From Lachnospiraceae bacterium UBA1778 (GTDB lineage Bacteria > Bacillota > Clostridia > Lachnospirales > Lachnospiraceae), in NCBI GenBank assembly GCA_002315255.1, contig DCGM01000027.1:1-47411 (forward strand): DNA of 47,411 nucleotides. The letters run 5' to 3'. The position numbers and the translations under genes were made by a program. Every line of letters starts with the position of its first letter. The first letter of the stretch is position 1. Below the pieces are notes generated by a model that saw only the letters and a list, made by a program, of their open reading frames with translations, did no database searches and was not told the origin of the DNA. This document shows positions 42,687 through 47,411 of the stretch, piece after piece.

Positions 42687-44405
42687 ATGAAAAAGCTTTT
42701 TGCAGTTTTAACAGCTGTCATTCTGGCAGCATCATTAGCAGCTTGCGACCCAAATCCAAACGGCGAAACGATCCCGACGCGTAAGCAGAATGTAGATTCT
42801 TCGACGGAGGCGGTTCCGACGGAAAGTCTCGAAGAGCCGACGGAAGAACCGACGGAAGGACCAACGGATGAAACGCCGGTCACGCCGGTATCGGATCTGA
42901 ATCCGCTGATTCCGGACGGAACGGTCGTAACCGACTCGCTGGCCTACTGTCTCTTAGACGGGGAAGGAAATGCGGTCATTACGAAAAATGCGCTCCAGCA
43001 TCTGAAGCCGGCGGATCTGTCGAAAGTGCTGACAGCATTGATCATCTATGAAGAATGCGATCTTTCGGAAGAAGTCACCGTCTCGGAATCAGCCGCGCGG
43101 ACGATCGTAACCCGTAGCTGGTTCACCACTCCGGCGCTTCGGCCGGGCGAAGTCTTCACGGTCGATGATCTCCTCCATCTGATGATCGTCGATTCCTGTG
43201 ACGCTGCCGCCAATGCTCTCGCGGAGCATTTATCGGTCCGCATCCCTGCCTTTGCCGAGGTCATGAACACCCGCGCTGCCGCGCTCGGAATGAGCAATTC
43301 GAAGTTCACGAACCCGACCGGACTCGACGAGAACGGCCAGTATACCTGCGCATACGATATGGCGCTTCTCATGAAGAAGGCCTGCGAGATCGACTATCTG
43401 AAGGAACTGATGTCGATCGAAGCTTATACGGTTTCTGCGACAAATTATTCTGCAGCGCGCGAGATTACGCGTTCCCGCCGCGTAATGACCGGAGACCTCG
43501 CAAACGAGTCATTCTTCGCTTGCAACGACGGAAAGACCGCCGGCGGAAAAGGCTGCTATATGGCGGCCGCTGAACGGAACGGCGCGACGCTTTACGGCGC
43601 GACGCTCTATTCTGCCGATTACCTGCAGTGCTTCGACACGCGGAACCTGTTTGAATATGCATTTGCGCGTGTGACCGGCGCGAAGAAGGTGACGCCGCTC
43701 GGCTATGTCTATAATGTCCGGCTTTCCGAGTCCTACAGCCCGGTATTGACGTTTGAGAAGGCTACCGGCACGGCAGTCACGCGCGTCATTTACTGGAGCG
43801 TTTCGGAAGGAACCGAGAAGGCTGTTTATCTCGATGAAATTTATGTCGAGGAAGAGAAAGAAACCGAGTCTGAGTCTGAGACCGAGCCTGAAACGGATGA
43901 GTACGGGAAAACGGTAAAAAAGAAGGAAACGAAGGAGACGAAGAAGAAAATCCTCCCGCAGAACGGTGAGGACGGATTCAAACTGAATTTCACGGTGCCG
44001 GGCTTCTACATCATCCAGGTCGCGACTACATTGGCGGACGGAACGACGAGCTATCAGATATTCACGACGCTGTTCCGGAACGCGGCGAATGTCAATTCCG
44101 CCATAAACCGGTTTAATGATAAAAACTATTATATCAATGATCACGGCTTCATCGAGACCGGCGTCATCATGACGCCGACCGGCTGCCGGCTCGCGGACGA
44201 CGAAGGCGCCGTCTATTTCGACGGTATTTATAGCAATGTCGGCACCTTCTATGTCAACTCAGACGGCGTTATCGAGTCCGGCTGGAAAGAGATTAACGGT
44301 CAGAAGTATTTCTTCGGTTCGGATGGCCAGATGGCGACCGGAAAGATGATTATCGGAAACCGTGAGTATGAATTTAACCAATACGGAGTGCTGATTTCTC
44401 AATGA
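42687..44405 (+). CDS. D-Ala-D-Ala carboxypeptidase-like lipoprotein with degenerate active site
   Basis: A 572-residue surface lipoprotein: lipobox SLAAC (Cys20), a PTE-rich linker (about 42-66), a DacA-type S11 domain (about 75-335) and, after a charged linker with KETKETKKK, C-terminal cell-wall-binding-type repeats (YVNSDGVIESGWKEINGQKY and similar). In the S11 motifs, the nucleophile Ser of SxxK is Asp110 (PADLSK, K113 kept), SxN reads S170-C-D172, and KTG reads K283-T-A. All three active-site motifs are altered, so transpeptidase or carboxypeptidase activity is doubtful. It probably binds peptidoglycan or a partner. The stop overlaps the next start (ATGA). Confidence 0.85.
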   Translation: MKKLFAVLTAVILAASLAACDPNPNGETIPTRKQNVDSSTEAVPTESLEEPTEEPTEGPTDETPVTPVSDLNPLIPDGTVVTDSLAYCLLDGEGNAVITKNALQHLKPADLSKVLTALIIYEECDLSEEVTVSESAARTIVTRSWFTTPALRPGEVFTVDDLLHLMIVDSCDAAANALAEHLSVRIPAFAEVMNTRAAALGMSNSKFTNPTGLDENGQYTCAYDMALLMKKACEIDYLKELMSIEAYTVSATNYSAAREITRSRRVMTGDLANESFFACNDGKTAGGKGCYMAAAERNGATLYGATLYSADYLQCFDTRNLFEYAFARVTGAKKVTPLGYVYNVRLSESYSPVLTFEKATGTAVTRVIYWSVSEGTEKAVYLDEIYVEEEKETESESETEPETDEYGKTVKKKETKETKKKILPQNGEDGFKLNFTVPGFYIIQVATTLADGTTSYQIFTTLFRNAANVNSAINRFNDKNYYINDHGFIETGVIMTPTGCRLADDEGAVYFDGIYSNVGTFYVNSDGVIESGWKEINGQKYFFGSDGQMATGKMIIGNREYEFNQYGVLISQ

Positions 44406-45451
44406 ACCGTTCCCGAAAGAAAAGTTCATATCAGGTCTGCTACGCGCTCGTAATCGTCCTCGCAGTCTTTGTAGTCGTCTGCTTTTTACTCTTTACAGCA
44501 GACGCAAAGGAGACGGAAGGGACGCGGAAAGCGCTCGATGAAGGCGCGGTGGCGGAACTGAAATCCTGGGAGGAGCGCGATGCGGGCGAAGCGGCCGGCA
44601 TCATCCGCGAAGCGGACGAAAGCCGGAAAGAAGCGGTCCGTGTGTCGGTTTGGGAATCAGAATCGATCGAGGAATCGATCCGGATGTCCCGCCTCGCAGA
44701 AGAAAACGAGCTTGCAGCCTCTATCGCCGAATCGATCTATCAGGAGTCCGTGGAAGCGGCATCGCTTCAGGCGGAGTGGGACGCATTGACGGAAAATCTG
44801 GCAGGATCCCACCTCGTTCCGGGCGAAGTCCGTTATGACCTTGACGACACCGATCTTCCCTATATCCGGAAGCTCTATTCCTTCTGCAAGGTAGTCGGCG
44901 ACTCCCGCGCGAAGAACGCGATAGACTGCGGCATTTTCACGGAGAACGAGATCATCTCGTTTAGCGGAAAATCTGTCGATGAAATCACGCCGCACGCATT
45001 GATCGTCGCGGGCTGGGGCTTAAAGAAGGTTCTCTTCGTCGTCGGTCTGAACGATATCGGCCATTATGACGGCAGCAATGCGCGCTTTAAAGAAGACCTT
45101 TATAACATGATCCGCCAATATAAGGAGATCAACCCGACCGGCACCGTCTATCTGCAGGAAGTTATTCCAATGCCGGACGATGACGTGACGAAACGGCTCT
45201 GGTACCGCCACTTTATGATTCCTGACTTCACGAAGCGGATTCAGGAGGTCTGCGAGGAACTGGACTGCGTGTGCGTGACGGCGACACCGTATGCGGATTT
45301 CAAGTATATCAACTCGGAAGACCATGCCCATTACGGAAAAGAATTCTATTTCCTTTGGGCGCAGACGCTGGCAAACCAGATGCACCTTTGGGAAGACTGG
45401 GCAGGGCTTCCGTATGAGGTTGACTACACCAAATATGAGAAGATAAAGTAA
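44402..45451 (+). CDS. membrane-anchored SGNH hydrolase-like protein
   Basis: A 349-residue protein with an N-terminal signal anchor (about 13-32), then a Glu/Arg-rich coiled-coil-like stalk (about 40-130). The SGNH domain has block I VVGDSRA (S168), block III GLND (N217) and the C-terminal D307-H-A-H310 acid/base pair. Members hydrolyse or transfer acyl groups on cell-wall glycans. The domain faces outside. A 4-bp ATGA overlap with the preceding carboxypeptidase-like gene means the two are made together and probably act on the same surface. Confidence 0.82.
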   Translation: MNRSRKKSSYQVCYALVIVLAVFVVVCFLLFTADAKETEGTRKALDEGAVAELKSWEERDAGEAAGIIREADESRKEAVRVSVWESESIEESIRMSRLAEENELAASIAESIYQESVEAASLQAEWDALTENLAGSHLVPGEVRYDLDDTDLPYIRKLYSFCKVVGDSRAKNAIDCGIFTENEIISFSGKSVDEITPHALIVAGWGLKKVLFVVGLNDIGHYDGSNARFKEDLYNMIRQYKEINPTGTVYLQEVIPMPDDDVTKRLWYRHFMIPDFTKRIQEVCEELDCVCVTATPYADFKYINSEDHAHYGKEFYFLWAQTLANQMHLWEDWAGLPYEVDYTKYEKIK

Positions 45452-45544
45452 GCGATCTGATCTGATAAGCTTTCAGGCTTGATAGCAGTCCGTATTCCGC
45501 GGCCCGAAGGGAATAAGTCCGCGTAAAAACGCAGAATAAGTCTC

Positions 45545-45573
45545 TCGACAAAGAATTACGGTTTCGCTATAAT
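45545..45573 (+). promoter_or_regulatory. promoter of the SPFH gene
   Basis: TCGACA (45545-45550), a 17-bp spacer and TATAAT (45568-45573). Predicted transcription start near 45580, at the first base of the repeat leader. Confidence 0.75.
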
Positions 45574-45581
45574 GATAATTA

Positions 45582-45664
45582 CGAAGCGGGAAGACCGCTG
45601 ATATTAAGAAAAGAACAAAGCGGGAAGACCGCCGTTCAGGAAAAGAACGAAGCGGGAAGACCGC
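45582..45664 (+). repeat. three-copy leader repeat before the SPFH gene
   Basis: CGAAGCGGGAAGACCGC occurs at 45582-45598, 45616-45632 (CAAAG variant) and 45648-45664, with A-rich AAAAGAA spacers. The first copy starts at the predicted transcription start and the last ends just before the AAGGAGG ribosome site, so the entire leader is made of the repeat. Confidence 0.92.
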
Positions 45665-45679
45665 ATGAAGGAGGAAACG

Positions 45680-46642
45680 ATGGGATTATTTGATTTTGTG
45701 AAAAAGCAGTTTGCCAGTGTTGTGGAATGGCCTGACATGGATGATTCCACCATTTTTTACAAATGGAGCGGAAGCGAATTAAAGAAGGGCAGCCGCCTGA
45801 TTCTTCGTCCGGGCCAGGATGCGGTTTTCTTCTATCAGGGAAAATGCGAAGGCATCTTCACCGAAGAGGGCGACTATGATATCCAGTCGCAGATTATTCC
45901 GTTCTTAAGCACGCTTGCAGGCTTCAAGTTCGGTTTTGACACCGGTCTCCGCGCGGAGATCATGTTCGTCAACACGAGAGAGTTTACGGTCAACTGGGGC
46001 ACGAAGAATGCGATCAATCTTCCGATGGCAGGACTTCCGGGCGGAATGCCGATCCGCGCATTCGGTTCGTTTATCTGCAAGGTCGGCGATTACACGCTCC
46101 TTTACGAAAAGGTTGCAGGCGTTTCTTCACGCTATACGATTGACGATATCCGCCAGCGTATCGACTCCATTCATGACTCGCTTCTGATGAAGTGGATCAC
46201 GAAGGAAGGAAAAGATATGTTCAACATCCAGGCGAACGGCTATGACATCTCAGCCGGTATCGCGGATGATCTCAATGCAGAATTCGAACGCTTCGGTATG
46301 TGCGTGACGAACCACATGATCCAGAACGTCTCTTATCCGGATAATGTCCGCGAAATGCAGGAGAAGGCAGCCGGCGCAGCGATGGTCGGCGATGTGACCC
46401 ACTATACGCAGGTGCAGATGGCGAACTCGATGACCGAAGGCAACGGCGGTAGCGCAGCAGCAACCGCGGCTCAGATGGCGATGGGAATGAGCATGGGTCA
46501 GCAGATGGTCAATAACATGAACGCCCAGAATGCGCAGAATGCGGCTCCGGCTGCAAGCAGTGTTCCGAACTTCTGCCCGAATTGCGGCGCAGCGACGAAC
46601 GGCGCAAACTTCTGCCCAAACTGTGGTCAGAAACTGGTCTGA
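45680..46642 (+). CDS. SPFH-domain protein with C-terminal zinc ribbons
   Basis: A 320-residue protein of the SPFH/virion-core (YdjI-like) type. The SPFH/band-7 region is about residues 25-215 (LRPGQDAVFFYQGKCEGIF, then AFGSFICKVGDY). An Ala/Met/Gln-rich, low-complexity segment (about 235-290) and paired zinc-ribbon halves FCPNCG (twice) follow at the end. SPFH proteins oligomerise on membranes or in lipid rafts; the function of this bacterial type is not settled, though relatives occur with phage-shock-like genes. AAGGAGG lies six bases before the ATG at 45680; an ATG five codons earlier is inside the leader. Confidence 0.87.
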   Translation: MGLFDFVKKQFASVVEWPDMDDSTIFYKWSGSELKKGSRLILRPGQDAVFFYQGKCEGIFTEEGDYDIQSQIIPFLSTLAGFKFGFDTGLRAEIMFVNTREFTVNWGTKNAINLPMAGLPGGMPIRAFGSFICKVGDYTLLYEKVAGVSSRYTIDDIRQRIDSIHDSLLMKWITKEGKDMFNIQANGYDISAGIADDLNAEFERFGMCVTNHMIQNVSYPDNVREMQEKAAGAAMVGDVTHYTQVQMANSMTEGNGGSAAATAAQMAMGMSMGQQMVNNMNAQNAQNAAPAASSVPNFCPNCGAATNGANFCPNCGQKLV

Positions 46643-46653
46643 AAGGATAGTAC

Positions 46654-47411
46654 ATGTCAGCAAGTCTCGAAACGCTGAATGAAAGACAGAGAGAGGCGGT
46701 CCTCCATACAGAGGGACCGCTTCTTATTCTCGCGGGCGCGGGCGCGGGAAAGACGCGCGTGCTCACGTATCGCATTGCCTACCTGATCGAAGAGAAGGGT
46801 GTAGCGCCGTATCAGATTATGGCGATCACCTTTACGAATAAGGCTGCGGCAGAGATGAAGGAGCGTGTCCAGAACCTCGTCGAATTCGGCGATTCTGTCT
46901 GGGTGATGACGTTCCACTCGACCTGCGTGCGGATTCTGCGGCGGTTCATTGACCGCTTAGGCTACGATACAGATTTTACGATTTACGATACAGATGACCA
47001 GAAGACGGTCGTCCGCCATGTGATCAAGGAGCTCGATTTAGACCCGAAGAGCTATAAAGAGCGGGCGATGCTTACGTATATTTCGACCTGTAAAAACGAA
47101 CTCCGTACGGCGGAGGACGAGCTTAAGGCGGCGTCGGATTTCCGGAAAGAGAAGGAAGCGCGGATTTATGAAGCGTACGAAAAGCGGCTTCGCCAGAACA
47201 ATGCGCTGGACTTTGACGACCTTCTTCTGAAGACGGTCGAACTCTTCCGGAAGGAGCCTGAAGTCCTGAATTTTTATCAGGATCGGTTCCGCTATATTAT
47301 GATTGACGAGTACCAGGACACGAACCCGGTGCAGTTTGAGTTCGTGTGGCTTCTGGCGAATAAATACAAAAACCTCTGTGTTGTCGGCGATGACGACCAG
47401 TCGATCTACCG
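46654..47411 (+). CDS. pcrA: UvrD/PcrA-type DNA helicase, 5' part
   Basis: ATP-dependent 3'-5' helicase involved in repair and replication restart. The window ends after about 252 codons, so the gene is cut by the edge. The visible N-terminal 1A domain has LNERQREAV, the Walker A AGAGAGKT (residues 28-35), motif Ia ITFTNKAAAEMKERV, and Walker B DEYQDTN followed by GDDDQSIYR. The size and motifs fit PcrA/UvrD rather than Rep or RecB, but the remaining motifs are outside. AAAGGAT precedes the ATG, 11 bp after the SPFH stop, so the two could share a transcript. Confidence 0.9.
   Translation, partial: MSASLETLNERQREAVLHTEGPLLILAGAGAGKTRVLTYRIAYLIEEKGVAPYQIMAITFTNKAAAEMKERVQNLVEFGDSVWVMTFHSTCVRILRRFIDRLGYDTDFTIYDTDDQKTVVRHVIKELDLDPKSYKERAMLTYISTCKNELRTAEDELKAASDFRKEKEARIYEAYEKRLRQNNALDFDDLLLKTVELFRKEPEVLNFYQDRFRYIMIDEYQDTNPVQFEFVWLLANKYKNLCVVGDDDQSIY

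Noticed and set aside
45582..45664. CRISPR-like repeat-spacer look
   Set aside because: Only three copies of 17 bp with similar A-rich spacers, directly behind a promoter and ending at a ribosome site; no cas gene nearby.

Overview
The window looks like a chromosomal segment of a Gram-positive, low-to-mid-GC member of the Clostridia (Eubacteriales), probably a gut or rumen anaerobe. The basis is strong AGGAGG-type ribosome sites, lipobox-type lipoproteins, a C11 (clostripain) peptidase, a QueT-type ECF component, an FeoA-FeoB fusion, and gene families common in Lachnospiraceae/Oscillospiraceae. This placement is inference; no rRNA or tRNA gene is visible. No phage, insertion sequence or CRISPR array was seen.

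Layout. 1-6341: two divergent operons for aspartate-to-threonine synthesis. hom-lysC-asd runs on the minus strand and thrC-thrB plus an ACT-domain protein on the plus strand. 6381-7346: a Gfo/Idh/MocA oxidoreductase. 7467-8629: a two-gene cassette between terminators, a NADAR ADP-ribose-glycosidase-like protein translationally coupled to an uncharacterised 218-residue protein. 8939-10978: a 113-residue protein made of six 16-residue repeats, an alpha/beta hydrolase and a lipoprotein. 11141-14591: free methionine sulfoxide reductase, ketopantoate-reductase-like protein, HAD phosphatase and MFS transporter, converging on malQ (14642-16126).

16449-25337: an oligopeptide ABC importer (A-B-C-D-F) plus a small membrane protein. 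OppA, OppC, OppD and OppF are all enlarged. OppC carries about 300 extra extracellular residues, and both ATPases carry long charged helical insertions at different places in the nucleotide-binding domain. 25451-31438: a second Gfo/Idh/MocA protein, a small membrane protein, a CofE-like protein and a membrane-anchored clostripain protease. 31692-37876: feoAB, a metallo-beta-lactamase-fold protein, queT and a zinc-metalloprotease lipoprotein. 37885-41023: a metal-resistance locus with a CopZ-like protein facing an operon of a CzrA-like ArsR repressor, a stand-alone HMA protein and a P1B ATPase. 41193-47411: a MATE transporter, a D-Ala-D-Ala-carboxypeptidase-like lipoprotein whose three catalytic motifs are all altered, a coupled SGNH hydrolase, an SPFH/zinc-ribbon protein and the 5' part of a UvrD/PcrA helicase.

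The most unusual signal is not a gene. From about 28.6 kb onward, many spacers and several in-frame linkers consist of short degenerate tandem duplications with periods of 13 to 34 bp. They often start on the stop codon of one gene or end at the ribosome site of the next.
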